A DNA stretch of 64,000 nt from NCBI RefSeq assembly GCF_004770105.1, contig NZ_RQEY01000012.1, positions 310,001 through 374,000 on the forward strand. Direction: 5' to 3'. The position numbers and the translations under genes were made by a program. The first letter of the stretch is position 1, and each line of letters starts with the position of its first letter. The notes beneath the pieces are model-generated. The model had not been told where the DNA came from, searched no databases, and saw only the letters and a list, made by a program, of their open reading frames with translations. Source of the DNA: Leptospira andrefontaineae (GTDB lineage Bacteria; Spirochaetota; Leptospiria; Leptospirales; Leptospiraceae). Below, piece after piece: positions 63,838 to 64,000 of the stretch.

Positions 63838-64000
63838 TTATAAAATACTTCGATATGTTTGCAAATCTCTTAATCCTTTATGGATCAAATAGGGAAGTGC
63901 AAGAATCAAAAAGATAGAAGAAGATAGTAAGATCAAAGCAATCACGGAAACAATCGAATGGATCATCTTGCTGTAGGATTCGTAAGGATAACCTATTTCG
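63838..64000 (-). CDS. C-terminus of a membrane protein, cut by window end
   Basis: Fifty-three codons and a TAA (63838-63840) on the - strand encode ...EIGYPYESYSKMIHSIVSVI, then ALILLSSSIFLILALPYLIH and KGLRDLQTYRSIL. One membrane segment near the C-terminus is visible; the rest is outside the window. It is separated by 204 bases from the outer-membrane gene. No family can be named. Confidence 0.5.
   Translation of the reverse strand, partial: EIGYPYESYSKMIHSIVSVIALILLSSSIFLILALPYLIHKGLRDLQTYRSIL

Noticed and set aside
1..64000. tRNA, rRNA, insertion sequences or transposases
   Set aside because: None were recognised on reading either strand; no terminal inverted repeats with target duplications or transposase motifs were seen.

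Overview
The window reads as a piece of a Leptospira genome, most likely from the small second chromosome (CII) around its replication and partition locus. Four things point there: a heme operon in the leptospiral order (hemA, hemCD fusion, hemB, hemL, sensor kinase, response regulator, hemE, hemN, then hemG and hemH); asd and metF, which are classical CII genes; a parA-parB-rep cluster; and a DUF1564 protein, a family I know only from Leptospira. Base composition looks higher in G+C than L. interrogans by eye, so a saprophytic or intermediate species is more likely, but this is a weak guess.

Layout. 1-4.9 kb: the 3' part of hemH, then accessory genes on the + strand (an OLD-type ATPase/TOPRIM nuclease, a decayed toxin-antitoxin pair, and a YCII/ECF42 sigma/SRPBCC group). 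4.9-16.1 kb: the heme operon on the - strand, driven by a promoter at hemA that carries a hem-box (TGACA-N6-TGACA) for the HemKR system encoded inside the same operon. 16.1-19.1 kb: a HAD phosphatase, mqnD (futalosine menaquinone pathway) and metF. 19.1-24.7 kb: a phage-tail-fibre-like repeat protein, then rep, parB and parA with palindromic parS candidates and a likely small RNA antisense to the rep leader. 24.7-38.8 kb: mostly + strand genes (a degenerate NtrC-like regulator, unknown proteins, an MBOAT/SGNH acyl-transfer pair, asd, and a pyruvate kinase with an in-frame TAA).

38.8-51.4 kb: a mosaic of small envelope and stress genes, phhB, epmA, an OmpA-domain protein, aconitase, TetR, an ArnT-like glycosyltransferase and a lytic transglycosylase. 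It is peppered with a 12-base word, GGWAGGAACTCC, both inside and between genes. 51.5-64 kb: an unusual cytoplasmic histidine kinase with a substrate-binding-protein-like sensor, PlsC and alr, then a polyamine operon (speD, a SET-SpeD fusion, speE, pyrF).

Gene strand flips at about 24.5 kb: between 4.9 and 38.8 kb nearly all genes to the left are - and nearly all to the right are +. This fits a bidirectional origin at rep/parB/parA. The most interesting items are the SET-AdoMetDC fusion with a complete Ser/His/Cys set at SpeD spacing, the origin module with its candidate antisense RNA and parS sites, the dispersed GGWAGGAACTCC word used in all coding frames, and the interrupted pyruvate kinase. 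All functional statements rest on reading the sequence and on family knowledge; no searches were run.
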